This document shows positions 8,104 through 17,200 of a stretch of DNA of 64,000 bases, piece by piece. Source of the stretch: an uncultured Pseudomonadales bacterium (lineage in GTDB: Bacteria > Pseudomonadota > Gammaproteobacteria > Pseudomonadales > Azotimanducaceae); the NCBI GenBank assembly GCA_958296195.1, contig OY282455.1, positions 1,922,001 through 1,986,000 of the forward strand, written 5' to 3'. The stretch's first letter is position 1, and the number at the start of each line of letters is the position of its first letter. The notes below the pieces were generated by a model. The model was not told where the DNA came from, did no database searches, and saw only the letters and a list, made by a program, of their open reading frames with translations. Made by a program: the position numbers and the translations under genes.

Positions 8104-10212
8104 CTATCGAGTTGGCTGTTGCTCTTGCGGCTTCAGCATCGTCACCCCGCCGTTCTCCACTAGGTAGGCTTGGTCAGCCAGGGCGGCGAAATCCGGGTCG
8201 TGGGTGGCGACCACGCGGGTGCAGTCCAAGCGGGCGATCACTTGGTGAATGCCGCCCTTGGTGACCGGGTCCAGGTGGGCGGTGCCTTCGTCCAGAAACA
8301 GGAAGTTGGGACGGCGGTACAGGGCGCGGGCCAGCAGGATGCGCTGCATCTGGCCGCCGGAAAGGGCGGAGCCCATGTCGCCGACCAAGGTTTCAAAACC
8401 CATGGGCAGGCTGGCGATGAGATCTGCGACCGCGGCCAATTGACAGACTTCAGCCAGCCGCTGCAAATCGATGTTGGCGTCAAACAGGGAGATGTTGGCG
8501 GCGAGGCTGCCGGCGAACAGCGCATCGTCCTGCAGTACGCAGCCGGTGGAGAGGCGGTAGCGCTGCCGCCAGTCCCCGTCTATGGCGCGGCCGGCGGCCC
8601 GCGCCTCTCCCACGGTGGGCGTGGTCTGGCCCAGCAGCATCTTCAGCAAGGTGGTCTTGCCGCCGCCGGAAGGACCGACCATCGCAATGAAGGCACCCTT
8701 GGGGATGCTTAAGTCGATGTTCTGCAGCACCCAAGGCTCGCGCTCGCCATAGCGAAAGCCAGCCCCCGCCAACTTCAGGTCTCCCGCAATCGGTTCGGGT
8801 GGCGGTGTCTTTGTGGAAAGTTCGGGAACCGCGGAATAGGGGTCGGACAGCCGCTCCAAGTGGACACGCAGCAGGCGCAGTTCCAGGGCTTGGCCGATCA
8901 GGTCGGCGAAGCGGCCGGTAAAGCTGGCCTTGTAGCTGAGAAAGGCGTAGAGCATGCCGATGGAGAGCGCCCCGTCCAGTATGTGGATGGCGCCCAAGTA
9001 GATGACGGCGATGGTCTCCACGCCGAAGATCAGGGCCTGGGCGCCTTCGCCGATCAGAAACAACTTGGCCAGCCGGATGCCGGCGTTGAGGGTTTGGGCT
9101 TCGTGGTTTTGCCAGAGGTCCATGCGGCCCCGCTCCTGGCTGTAGGCGCGCACCGCCGGCATGGAGCGCATGGATTCCAAAAAGCTGGTCTCGGCCTTGG
9201 CGCCGGCGTGGATTTCGTCCATGGAGGTGCGCATCAGGGTGGGCAGCTGAACTAGCCGCGCCAGCATGTACAGGGCGCAGGCGCCGAGCACAATGGCCCC
9301 TAGGGAAGCGTCGTAGCCGAGCATCATGGCCAGCATGGCCAGCGCCATGAAGCCATCTACGCAGATCGTGACCAAGCCTTGCGTCAGCGCATCCTTGACC
9401 GGCCCCAAGGAGCCGAAGCGGGAGGTCAGATCGCCGAGATGCCGCTTCTCAAACCACTCCAAGGGCAGGCGCAGCATGTGCGCAAACAGGTTGCGGGCGA
9501 ACTCGAAGGCCACCAAGTGGGTCAAGCGGACGATCAACCAGCCGCGCAGCATCTGCGCCGCAAGTTGGATGGCCAACACGCAAAGAAAGCCCAACGCCAG
9601 CAAGGTGACCAGTTCTCGATCGGTATGCGCCACGCCTTGGTCGATCACCCACTGCATCTGCAACGGGGCGGCGATCAGCGTCACTTGCAGCAGAATGGAG
9701 AGAGCGAAAATGCTGGCTAGGTTGGCGTTCAGCCCTTCCGCGCCGCGCCAGAGGTCCCAGATTTTCAGCCTAGGAGCCGGTGCCTTGAGTTGAAAGCCGG
9801 GGGTCGGCTTAAGCTCCAAAGCAACGCCGGTGAAGTGGCGGGACACCTCATCCAAGGAAAGTTTCCTGCGCCCAAGAGCCGGGTCGTGAACCCACGCATG
9901 TTTGGCGCCGGCCTTGACTAGGACCACGAAGTGGTTGAGGTCCCAATGCAGAATGGCGGGTGCCTGCAGGTCGCGGAGATGCTCCATTTCCAGGCGCAGG
10001 CCGCGGGTCTTGAAACCTTCGGCTTCGGCGATCGCCGCCAAGTCGTTCAGCGTGGCGCCGCGGGCGCTGGCCAAACCTCTGCCGCGCAGTTCAGCCATGT
10101 CCAGATGGCGGCCGTGGTAGGCGGAAATCATGGCAATGCTCACTAGGCCGCACTCATGGGCCTCCGCCTGCAGAATCACCGGTGCCTTGCGGCGCCAATT
10201 GGCGTCGATCAT
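8104..10212 (-). CDS. Peptidase C39-containing ABC exporter (bacteriocin/double-glycine leader type)
   Basis: This is a 702-residue type I secretion ATPase with three parts. Residues ~10-130 are a C39 cysteine protease with the Cys in EAHECGLVSIAMI, catalytic His in HFVVLVKAG and Asp in VHDPALG. It is therefore a competent peptidase that would cut double-glycine leaders. Residues ~165-430 are six membrane segments. Residues ~475-690 are the nucleotide-binding domain with Walker A GPSGGGKTTL, signature LSGGQMQRILLARAL, Walker B FLFLDEGTAHLD and a switch His in VVATHDPD. It begins directly after the HlyD gene stop (TAG then ATG), so the two form one export machine. No small double-glycine precursor gene was recognised nearby. 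Confidence 0.92.
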   Translation of the reverse strand: MIDANWRRKAPVILQAEAHECGLVSIAMISAYHGRHLDMAELRGRGLASARGATLNDLAAIAEAEGFKTRGLRLEMEHLRDLQAPAILHWDLNHFVVLVKAGAKHAWVHDPALGRRKLSLDEVSRHFTGVALELKPTPGFQLKAPAPRLKIWDLWRGAEGLNANLASIFALSILLQVTLIAAPLQMQWVIDQGVAHTDRELVTLLALGFLCVLAIQLAAQMLRGWLIVRLTHLVAFEFARNLFAHMLRLPLEWFEKRHLGDLTSRFGSLGPVKDALTQGLVTICVDGFMALAMLAMMLGYDASLGAIVLGACALYMLARLVQLPTLMRTSMDEIHAGAKAETSFLESMRSMPAVRAYSQERGRMDLWQNHEAQTLNAGIRLAKLFLIGEGAQALIFGVETIAVIYLGAIHILDGALSIGMLYAFLSYKASFTGRFADLIGQALELRLLRVHLERLSDPYSAVPELSTKTPPPEPIAGDLKLAGAGFRYGEREPWVLQNIDLSIPKGAFIAMVGPSGGGKTTLLKMLLGQTTPTVGEARAAGRAIDGDWRQRYRLSTGCVLQDDALFAGSLAANISLFDANIDLQRLAEVCQLAAVADLIASLPMGFETLVGDMGSALSGGQMQRILLARALYRRPNFLFLDEGTAHLDPVTKGGIHQVIARLDCTRVVATHDPDFAALADQAYLVENGGVTMLKPQEQQPTR

Positions 10213-11439
10213 CTACAGATCCTCCAATGACTCCATGAGAGGCGTCAGCAGCCAACGCCACAGCGTTCGGGACTTGGTGACCACAAAGGCGTCCACCTGC
10301 ATGCCGCTGCGCTTCGGGAAGTCGTCGGGGAACTTGGCCACCTCCGCCCTGGCTCGAAACACGGGGCCGTTGACGGCGACCCAACTGTGCAATAGATGCG
10401 GCTTTTGCGGCGTCTGGCTGAGCTCCCGCACCTCTGCCAAGCCCACCGGGTTGCGCCGCCGGTGGCTGCTAAGGGCCTTGAAGCGAACTTCGTCGCCCAC
10501 CGCCATGTCAGTGGCCGTATTCGCGTCAGCCAGCAGCACGAGGTCGATGGCGCCGCCATCTGGCGTCACCGTCATCAACACCCATTCGGCGGCCACTTGG
10601 TCGCCCATCCCGAACTGCACGAAGGTGACGACCCCGCTCATGGGCGCGATGATGGCCGTTTGCCGTTGTTCGCCGAGTCGGGCTAGCTGCCTGGACAGGT
10701 CTGCCCGCTCTTGGTCAACCGCTAATTGCTGCGCCTCGCGCTCCCGGTCGATGCGCACCAGAGCCTCTCGCGCTTGGGCAATTTGGCGCTCGTTGGCTGC
10801 CAACGAGCGTTCGATCTGAATTTCCGCCTGTGCGGCGGCCAGCGTTCTCTGCCGCCCTTGCTCATAGCTGGCGCTGGCCGCCAAGCCTTCGCGCATCAGT
10901 TTCAGCAGACGATCCTCAGCCAAGCGAAGCAGCGTCCTTTGTTCGCTGGCGAGAGCCAATTCGTCCCGCAGCGCCACCCGCTCCCCGGTCAGATGATCCA
11001 ACTCCTCCTGCAGGGAGCGCCGTTCGGAATCCAGTTTCTCAGCGTTCGCCAAAGCCCGTTGCTGCAGCCGCTGCAAGGAGGCGCGCAAATAGCTGGCTTC
11101 CTCCAGATGCAATTGGCGGCCCTGTTCGCTGTAGCGGTCGTGGTCGAGCACTGCCAGGACCTGGCCGGCCCGCACCTGGTCCTCCTCCCCGACGTTCAGC
11201 GCGGCTATCCGGCCGCCGGCGGGGGCGGTCACTTCGGCGATGCCGGCGCGCGGCTCCAAGTAGCCGCTGACGCGCACCTTGCGGGCGTACTCCAAGCTCA
11301 ATACGGCCGCCAGCCCGGTGATGGCGACCAGCACCAAGGCAAGGCTCGCCCACTTAAGGGCGGGGGCGCGGGAAACGACCACGGTTCCCCAACGGGACAC
11401 CGTGCGCTCGGCTAGAACTTCGGAACGGAAAAGGGACAA
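10213..11439 (-). CDS. HlyD-family periplasmic adaptor of the C39 exporter
   Basis: The protein has 408 residues: a short cytoplasmic N-terminus, one membrane segment (~28-50, LALVLVAITGLAAVLSL), a split lipoyl/barrel-sandwich domain (VTAPAGGRIAALNVGEEDQV and IIAPMSGVVTFVQFGMGDQV), and between them a long coiled coil rich in Glu, Arg, Gln and Leu (~105-245). This is the classic membrane fusion protein architecture linking an inner-membrane ABC exporter to a TolC-type channel. The only in-frame start is TTG 11439, with a weak ribosome-binding site. It is cotranscribed with the ABC exporter. No outer-membrane channel gene is seen here. Confidence 0.88.
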   Translation of the reverse strand: MSLFRSEVLAERTVSRWGTVVVSRAPALKWASLALVLVAITGLAAVLSLEYARKVRVSGYLEPRAGIAEVTAPAGGRIAALNVGEEDQVRAGQVLAVLDHDRYSEQGRQLHLEEASYLRASLQRLQQRALANAEKLDSERRSLQEELDHLTGERVALRDELALASEQRTLLRLAEDRLLKLMREGLAASASYEQGRQRTLAAAQAEIQIERSLAANERQIAQAREALVRIDREREAQQLAVDQERADLSRQLARLGEQRQTAIIAPMSGVVTFVQFGMGDQVAAEWVLMTVTPDGGAIDLVLLADANTATDMAVGDEVRFKALSSHRRRNPVGLAEVRELSQTPQKPHLLHSWVAVNGPVFRARAEVAKFPDDFPKRSGMQVDAFVVTKSRTLWRWLLTPLMESLEDL

Positions 11440-11525
11440 TTGCGGGCGCCTTTGCGATGCAAGGCGCCCATGTTGAAGCTAGGGGAGGTCGAAAAACTAC
11501 GGCAAAACGGGCGGTTGCGCGTGGG

Positions 11526-12251
11526 TTATTCGCCCTTCAATCTTTGCATAAATTCGCCGATGCGCCGTGCGTTTGCGCCCAAGTCGCCTTGCCCTACCCG
11601 GGAGACGCTGCGCACGTCTATGCGGCTGCCTTGCCCGTCGGCTCTAACGCGCACCGCTACATCGTCCTTGAAGCCGAACCAGAAGGTGGTGGCGGTGGCC
11701 TCGATCAAGCCGCTGTCCGGATGCTCCGCAACGATCTCCAAGCCCATGTCCCGAAGCGCCGCCGCGGCCTCGGCGAAGGCGTCGGCGCTAGGGATCTCCA
11801 GACTTAGCGGTTTCACCCAAGGGTAGAACTGCGCTTGCAGGGGCGCAAGCTCCTCGGCGTCGAAGGCGAGGGGGTTCGCGTCGTCGCCGCGCCGCGCAAC
11901 GATGTCCATGAATTGCGGCGGATCTTCGATGTCCGTGGAGATGTTGTGAATGGGCGGAACCGAGGTTGCCTGCCAGAACAGGAAGCCTGCATAGGCTACG
12001 ATCAACACGCAAACGGTCAGGCCCAAGGCCGAGGCGCGCAAGTCGTCCGACAATGAGCGGCGGCGGGCTATGGTGACGGCGGCGATGCCGCCGGCCAAGC
12101 CCACGGCGGCCAAGGCGACGCCGATGGCCATGCACAGGAAGCCGATGCTGAAGCTCCAAAGGCCGAACCGCGCCCCCAGAGCGCCCAAGGGCCAAAACGC
12201 CGCCGCCGCCACGGCGCCGATGAGAATCGTCCGAGACCACCAAGTCGTCAT
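11526..12251 (-). CDS. DUF1499 family membrane protein
   Basis: ATG 12251 follows a strong GGAGG. Three hydrophobic stretches (~6-26, 30-56, 75-95) form an N-terminal membrane region. The following soluble domain has the DUF1499 hallmarks: [16 protein letters not shown] near the start, and [22 protein letters not shown] at the end. The family is widespread in proteobacteria and its biochemical function is unknown. The gene stands alone, between the exporter operon and the divergent glyS gene. Confidence 0.82.
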   Translation of the reverse strand: MTTWWSRTILIGAVAAAAFWPLGALGARFGLWSFSIGFLCMAIGVALAAVGLAGGIAAVTIARRRSLSDDLRASALGLTVCVLIVAYAGFLFWQATSVPPIHNISTDIEDPPQFMDIVARRGDDANPLAFDAEELAPLQAQFYPWVKPLSLEIPSADAFAEAAAALRDMGLEIVAEHPDSGLIEATATTFWFGFKDDVAVRVRADGQGSRIDVRSVSRVGQGDLGANARRIGEFMQRLKGE

Positions 12252-12396
12252 CTTTACCTCCAAAGCAAACAGGCCAGCCGGCATGGTACTCCAAAGCGAC
12301 GGCCCCTAGCCCGCATACAGTATCGCCCCGAAGCATACTCCTCTCCGGGCCGTTCCGAAGTTGTCCGCGTCAATCGACAGCGAGATGGGACCGCTC

Positions 12397-12427
12397 TTGG
12401 GCGCTGGCCGGCGGCATCGTTTATAGT
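12397..12427 (+). promoter_or_regulatory. Possible sigma70-type promoter for glyS
   Basis: TATAGT at 12422-12427 is a good -10 match. TTGGGC at 12397-12402 is the only -35-like hexamer, with a long 19-base spacer. It lies in the divergent region between the DUF1499 gene and glyS, about 58 bases before the glyS start. Confidence 0.3.
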
Positions 12428-12484
12428 GCGCCCTCGTTGCGCTGCTGGTCAGCATCAATCCATCAGACTGGAAGGAGAGCTTGG

Positions 12485-13849
12485 GTGCCCGCCAAGTCCA
12501 TGGACGAACTGGTTTCCCTGTGCAAGCGCCGGGGCTTCATCTTTCAGTCCAGCGAAATCTATGGCGGCCTGCAGGGCCTGTACGACTACGGGCCGCTTGG
12601 GGTCGAACTTAAGCGCAATCTCAAGGCCGCTTGGTGGCGGGCCATGGTGCATGAGCGCGACGACGTGGAGGGGTTGGACGCCGCGTTGCTCACCCATCGC
12701 CTAGTGCTGCGCCATTCCGGCCATGAGGACACGTTTTCGGACCCCTTGGTTGATTGCCGGCAGTGCAAGAGCCGCTGGCGGGCGGACCAAATCGGCACCG
12801 CCTGCCCGTCCTGCGGCGCCCGCGACCTCACCGAGCCGCGCCCCTTCAACCTCATGTTCAAAACCGCCGTTGGGCCAGTGGAGGACGGCGCCTCCTTCGC
12901 CTACCTGCGCCCGGAGACCGCCCAAGGCATCTTCACCAACTTCAAGAACGTGCTGGACGCCACCTCCCGCCGCCTGCCGTTCGGCATCGCCCAGATGGGC
13001 AAGGCGTTCAGGAACGAGATCACGCCCCGCAACTTCGTCTTCCGCACCCGGGAGTTCGAGCAGATGGAGCTGGAGTTCTTCGTGGCCCCGGGTGAGGACG
13101 AGGCTTGGCACCGGAGCTGGCTGGAGAGCCGGCTGAATTGGTGGGAGGCCCAGGGGGTGCCGAAGGAGGCCCTGACCGTTTATGAGGTGCCGCCGGAGGA
13201 GTTGGCCCACTATTCAAAGGCGACCTATGACCTGATGTACCGCTTTCCCCACGGCGTGGAGGAGCTTGAAGGCATCGCCAACCGCACCGACTTCGACTTG
13301 GGCGCCCACTCCAAGGATGCCTCCGAGCTGGGCTTGAGCGCCCAGGTGGGAGAGAACCCGGACTCCACTGCCAAGCTGGCCATTCGGGATGCGGTCTCCG
13401 GTGAATGGCGGGTGCCCTATGTGATCGAACCGTCCGCCGGGGTGGACCGGGGTGTGCTGGCCGTCATGAACGAAGCCTTCGCCGAGCAGGAGTTGGACAA
13501 TGGAACCAAGCGCACCCTGTTGCGCCTCAAGCCCCACTTGGCGCCGATCAAGGCCGCCGTCCTGCCGCTGAAGCGCAACCATGAGGGCATCGTTGCCAAG
13601 GCCCGGCGCATCAAGCGGGATCTGCAGTCCCTCGGCCTCGGCCGCATTTTCTATGAGGACACCGGCAACATCGGCAAGGGCTACCGCCGCCACGACGAAG
13701 TGGGCACCCCGATGTGCGTCACCGTGGACTTCCAAACCCTTGAAGGGGATGACAGCGTGACCGTGCGCGACCGGGACAGCATGGCGCAGGTCCGGGTGCC
13801 AACCGCCGAGCTTGGGGACTTTGTCCAGGAAAGGCTGGTGGGCGGTTGA
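12485..13849 (+). CDS. glyS: Glycyl-tRNA synthetase, single-chain (alpha2) type
   Basis: The enzyme charges tRNA-Gly with glycine. It is a class II synthetase of about 454 residues with the GlyRS opening [23 protein letters not shown], motif 2 around [21 protein letters not shown] and motif 3 around [12 protein letters not shown], and a C-terminal anticodon-binding domain starting near [12 protein letters not shown] zinc-finger-like insertion CRQCKSRW...CPSCGARD sits at ~85-112. GTG 12485 was chosen because GGAGAG precedes it; ATG 12500 is the alternative. This is the homodimeric enzyme known from Gram-positives, archaea and eukaryotes, not the glyQ/glyS heterotetramer usual in gammaproteobacteria. 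Confidence 0.95.
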   Translation: MPAKSMDELVSLCKRRGFIFQSSEIYGGLQGLYDYGPLGVELKRNLKAAWWRAMVHERDDVEGLDAALLTHRLVLRHSGHEDTFSDPLVDCRQCKSRWRADQIGTACPSCGARDLTEPRPFNLMFKTAVGPVEDGASFAYLRPETAQGIFTNFKNVLDATSRRLPFGIAQMGKAFRNEITPRNFVFRTREFEQMELEFFVAPGEDEAWHRSWLESRLNWWEAQGVPKEALTVYEVPPEELAHYSKATYDLMYRFPHGVEELEGIANRTDFDLGAHSKDASELGLSAQVGENPDSTAKLAIRDAVSGEWRVPYVIEPSAGVDRGVLAVMNEAFAEQELDNGTKRTLLRLKPHLAPIKAAVLPLKRNHEGIVAKARRIKRDLQSLGLGRIFYEDTGNIGKGYRRHDEVGTPMCVTVDFQTLEGDDSVTVRDRDSMAQVRVPTAELGDFVQERLVGG

Positions 13850-14064
13850 TGCATTGCCGCCGACTGGCCGGCGATTGCGGACATCGACCCTAGTTTAGAA
13901 GGGCTGCTTTCCTACACGAAGTGAGGAAAACGCCTCTTGGGGCGGGGCGATGTAAGTCAATAAGCTCAGGCGATGGTTTTTTCGCCGCCAGCTTTGCCCT
14001 TGCGTTCGCCAGCTTGGCGCGGTCCCGTATGGGTTGCGGAAGCGGTTCGCCCGGCCAGTGCGCC

Positions 14065-14295
14065 ATGACCGCCCGGAACGTCACCGTCAAGGTGGATGAG
14101 CGGGTCTTCCGAATCGTCCGCAACTATGCGGCGCGGCGCAACCTGAGCGTCCCCGACTTGGTGGAGCAGTTCCTGACCAACCTAGCGGACGGTGAACAAC
14201 GAGCGCTGGCCACCAGGGCGCAGATCCGCGCCCTGAACACCAACCGCCCAGTCTCCATAGACCCGCCCCACCGCCCCGATGAAGACGATGGCTGA
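14065..14295 (+). CDS. Small ribbon-helix-helix-like protein (putative regulator or antitoxin)
   Basis: This is a 76-residue protein from ATG 14065: an N-terminal strand NVTVKVDERVFRIVRNYAARRNLSVPDLVEQFL looks like a ribbon-helix-helix fold (VKVDE strand, then two helices with the NLSVPDLVE turn). An acidic tail ends in RPDEDDG. Such proteins are usually DNA-binding antitoxins or operon regulators. It sits ahead of the restriction-modification genes and could control them, but no toxin partner is obvious. A longer frame from 13921 lacks conserved sequence. Confidence 0.5.
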   Translation: MTARNVTVKVDERVFRIVRNYAARRNLSVPDLVEQFLTNLADGEQRALATRAQIRALNTNRPVSIDPPHRPDEDDG

Positions 14296-14417
14296 GGCGG
14301 CGTCGCTTGCCGCCGGCGACTCAATCTATTCGCCTAGCTGAAGGCTGCATCCATACTTGACCTGCCGCCGCCAAGCTCGTCTAATTGTCCCGTCTCCGCT
14401 TTCCGCCAAACCCAACA

Positions 14418-15002
14418 ATGAGCCCTGATCCACTCCCCCCTTTTATTCGAGAGCACTACGAAGTGCATGAGTGTAGGCATGCCTGTGCGATCCTCAAGAG
14501 CGACTTTCCTGATGAGTGGTGTGATGTCATTTCGGTTTTGACCGAGTTTCGATTGAGGAGGAGCTGGATTACGCACCCAGGCGGCAGGAAGTCCAAGGTC
14601 TCAGAGTTTATCGACAATTATTTGCATCAGCGTGGATGGGAGGAGAAGAAGTTTCAGACTCGAGTTGTTGTGGATGACGAAACCAAGAAAACCCCGACGC
14701 ATAAGGTGGATTGCTTTCGGAATCGCGTTGCGCTTGAAATCGAGTGGAACAACAAGGATCCGTTCTATGACCGTGATCTGAACAACTTCAGGCTGTTGTT
14801 CGACCTGAGAGCAATCAGCGTTGGCGTCATCGTCACGCGATGTGACGATCTTCAGACTGTATTCAACGAAAATGGGCGCGGCTCATCCTACGGTGCTTCA
14901 ACTACTCATATGAGCAAGCTGCTGCCGAGAATTGCAGGTGGCGGCGGTGGCTGCCCATTGCTGGTTTTCGGCATCACCAAGAAGTTGTGCCTGGAGGATT
15001 GA
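14418..15002 (+). CDS. BglII/BstYI-family type II restriction endonuclease
   Basis: The roughly 194-residue protein matches the BglII/BstYI restriction enzyme family. The catalytic arrangement is visible as VDCFRNRVALEIEWNNKDP: an Asp, eight residues, Glu, one residue, then a second acidic residue, equal to the D-x8-E-x-Q/E site of this family. It is followed by FYDRDLNNFRLLFD, another family block. Enzymes of this family cut sites with a GATC core (AGATCT, RGATCY); the site here is not known. The methyltransferase gene starts three bases after the stop, giving a standard restriction-modification operon. Confidence 0.85.
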   Translation: MSPDPLPPFIREHYEVHECRHACAILKSDFPDEWCDVISVLTEFRLRRSWITHPGGRKSKVSEFIDNYLHQRGWEEKKFQTRVVVDDETKKTPTHKVDCFRNRVALEIEWNNKDPFYDRDLNNFRLLFDLRAISVGVIVTRCDDLQTVFNENGRGSSYGASTTHMSKLLPRIAGGGGGCPLLVFGITKKLCLED

Positions 15003-15005
15003 CCA

Positions 15006-15659
15006 ATGAGCTTGGGGAATGAGTTTCTTGATGGGATTGGCGGAAGGAAGTTCGCCACGATTCTTGCGGATCCGCCTTGGCGGTTTCACAACAAGACGGG
15101 AAAGATGGCGCCGGAGCACAAGCGTCTATCCCGCTATCGGACCTTGTCCTTTGCGGAAATCGAAGCGCTGCCCGTCGAAGCCGTTGTCGGAGACACTGCG
15201 CATCTCTATCTGTGGGTGCCGAATGCGCTGTTGCCTCAGGGCTTGAATGTGATGGCGCAGTGGGGGTTTCAATACAAAACGAATTTGGTTTGGTACAAGG
15301 TTCGGAAAGACGGCGGCCCAGACAGAAGAGGAGTGGGCTTCTATTTCAGAAACGTCACCGAAATGATCCTATTCGGCGTTAAAGGCAAGAACGCAAGAAC
15401 TTTGCCGCCGGGCAGAAGTCAAGAAAACATCATCAGTTCCAGGAAGAGGGAGCACAGCAGAAAGCCCGACGAGCAATATGGGCTCATTGAGGCTTGCAGC
15501 CCCGGCCCCTATCTTGAACTTTTCGCCCGCGGCCGGCGAAGTAATTGGTTTTCCTGGGGCAACCAATCAGAAGAATACGCGCCCGACTGGGCCACCTACG
15601 CCAACCATTCCCGATCCGCCGCCGCCAATGGGCAAGCCGAGCTTTTGCAGGAGGGGTGA
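15006..15659 (+). CDS. MT-A70 family adenine-specific DNA methyltransferase
   Basis: The 217-residue protein contains motif IV DPPWRF near residue 23 (N6-adenine methyltransferase), then the MT-A70 pattern HLYLWVPNALLPQGLNVMAQWGFQ, NLVWYK, and NVTEMILFGVKG, and a C-terminal ELFARG with W (SAM-binding FxG-like region). It would methylate adenine in the recognition site of the adjacent BglII-type nuclease, protecting host DNA. A three-base gap to the endonuclease gene supports coexpression. The C-terminus after NWFSWGNQ is a family-typical ending followed by ~30 extra residues. Confidence 0.9.
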   Translation: MSLGNEFLDGIGGRKFATILADPPWRFHNKTGKMAPEHKRLSRYRTLSFAEIEALPVEAVVGDTAHLYLWVPNALLPQGLNVMAQWGFQYKTNLVWYKVRKDGGPDRRGVGFYFRNVTEMILFGVKGKNARTLPPGRSQENIISSRKREHSRKPDEQYGLIEACSPGPYLELFARGRRSNWFSWGNQSEEYAPDWATYANHSRSAAANGQAELLQEG

Positions 15660-15750
15660 AGGCGGTGTGCGGCGGTGCTTGCGGTTCTCTGGTCGGTGGT
15701 ATCATCCGCGCCCGATTTTCCCCCCTTTTGCTGGATAGGAACTCACCGCC

Positions 15751-16638
15751 ATGCCTAAGATCACGGAGCTTGCCCTGTCTGGTCGGTTTCTTGTAACGAG
15801 CGAACTCACTCCCCCGAAGGGCGTTGATCTTGGCCCGTTGCTGGAGGCCGCCCGCAATCTCGCGCCCTATGTGGACGCCTTTAACCTGACGGACTCCCAC
15901 AGCGCCCGCATGAGCATGGCGCCCATCGGCGCGGCGCGGCGGCTGTTGGAGGCGGGGGTGGAGCCCATCCTGCAAATGACGGCGCGGGACCGCAACCGCA
16001 TCGCCATCCAAGCGGACCTGCTGGCTGCGGCTTCCCTTGGCGTCTCCAACGTGGTGCTGATGGGCGGGGATGCACCGACCCAAGGCGACCACCCGGACGC
16101 CAAGGGGGTCTTTGACTTGGGTACGGTGGAGATCATCGCCGCGGCGCAGGGGCTGAACGAGGGGCGGGACTTGGCCGGCAAGGCCCTGAAGGGCACGCCG
16201 GATCTATGCGTCGGCGCGGTGGTCAATCCTGGCAGTTCGGACCTTGGCAAGGAACTGGACCGCATGGCCGCCAAGGTGGAGGCCGGTGCCCGCTTCTTCC
16301 AAACCCAGGCGGTGTACGACGTGGCCGCGTTCGAGCGCTTCGCCGAGAACTTGGCGCGTTTTGCAGGGTTGGGCGTGGCGGTCATCGCCGGCGTCATCCC
16401 CATCAAGTCGGTGCGGATGGCCCGCTACCTCAATGAGAACGTACCGGGAATAGACGTGCCGGAGGCCCTGATCGGCGAGATTGCCGAGGCGTCGGACGTG
16501 GCGGCGACCAGCGCCGCCATTGCGGCCCGCACCATTGCTGGGCTTAGGTCGCTTTGCCAGGGGGTGCATCTAATGGCCCTCGGCCAAGAGGCGCTTATTC
16601 CCACCATCGTTGAACAAGCGGGCATTCCCGGCAAGTAG
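15751..16638 (+). CDS. Methylenetetrahydrofolate reductase family protein (MetF-like)
   Basis: The 295-residue TIM-barrel protein has the features of the MetF family: VTSELTPPKGVD near the start, DSHSARMS, QMTARDRNR, VVLMGGDAPTQGDH (folate/flavin region), FFQTQAVYD and VIAGVIPIKS. It belongs to the group of MetF-like proteins often found with one-carbon or corrinoid pathways, and lacks the extra C-terminal zinc domain. It probably reduces methylenetetrahydrofolate or a related pterin, but could act in a methyltransferase system. It stands alone after the restriction-modification cassette. Confidence 0.82.
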   Translation: MPKITELALSGRFLVTSELTPPKGVDLGPLLEAARNLAPYVDAFNLTDSHSARMSMAPIGAARRLLEAGVEPILQMTARDRNRIAIQADLLAAASLGVSNVVLMGGDAPTQGDHPDAKGVFDLGTVEIIAAAQGLNEGRDLAGKALKGTPDLCVGAVVNPGSSDLGKELDRMAAKVEAGARFFQTQAVYDVAAFERFAENLARFAGLGVAVIAGVIPIKSVRMARYLNENVPGIDVPEALIGEIAEASDVAATSAAIAARTIAGLRSLCQGVHLMALGQEALIPTIVEQAGIPGK

Positions 16639-16732
16639 CTCCGGCAATCCAGCGCCGCTGCGGGTGCCGGCGGCTGCCGGCCAGCACGGGTGCGCTGGTG
16701 TAGCGCTTTGTCCGCTTGGGTGGAGCGGCCGG

Positions 16733-17200
16733 CTAGGCTTTGCGGGGCCAACGCCGCCGGCGCAGGTTGACCACATTGCTCGCCCTGACGGTGTCCTGCT
16801 GCAAGGAAAAGGCCAGCTCCCAAGTCAGGGTATGGCCCCGCTCGCGCAGGAAGCCGCGCAGGCCGTAGCCGTTGGCGACCGGAAACAAAGTGAAGGCCGC
16901 ATGCAGGCCGCCGTCGGCGTTCCACAGCAGCCCCAAGTTGGGGGCGCTCTCCAACTTCGCCACGCCGTCAACGCGCACTTCGCCGATGTGGGCATCCACG
17001 ACATAGGTGCCCACTTCGTCCGCCGCAATGCGGATTGACAGCTTCAAGGTCGGGGATTGCGCGATGCTCAAGGCCCCGCTTAGAGTCATGCCGCCGCTGT
17101 CCTCTTCGGCGACCAGGTCGCATTCGATTCGCTCGCCGAGGCTTGCGCCTTCCGGCAGCAAGCTGCCGCGGCCCAGCCAGTGCCCAGCCTTCAGGAGCAT
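16733..17200 (-). CDS. Hypothetical protein, coupled to the acetyl-CoA hydrolase gene
   Basis: This 155-residue protein has no domain I recognise. It has no signal peptide or membrane segment and contains many short beta-prone stretches (LKLSIRIAADEVGTYVVDAHIGEVRVDGVAKL), then a basic end NLRRRRWPRKA. The start ATG overlaps the stop of the upstream acetyl-CoA hydrolase gene as TGATG, so the two are translationally coupled. That coupling is the main support for it being a real gene. Confidence 0.6.
   Translation of the reverse strand: MLLKAGHWLGRGSLLPEGASLGERIECDLVAEEDSGGMTLSGALSIAQSPTLKLSIRIAADEVGTYVVDAHIGEVRVDGVAKLESAPNLGLLWNADGGLHAAFTLFPVANGYGLRGFLRERGHTLTWELAFSLQQDTVRASNVVNLRRRRWPRKA

Noticed and set aside
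7926-8264. 112-codon plus-strand frame between the MBL gene and the ABC exporter
   Set aside because: It runs into the 3' end of the exporter gene on the opposite strand, has no ribosome-binding site and no recognisable conserved pattern.
13890-14123. 77-codon minus-strand frame overlapping the ribbon-helix-helix gene start
   Set aside because: No ribosome-binding site and no family match; the opposite strand encodes the more plausible small DNA-binding protein.
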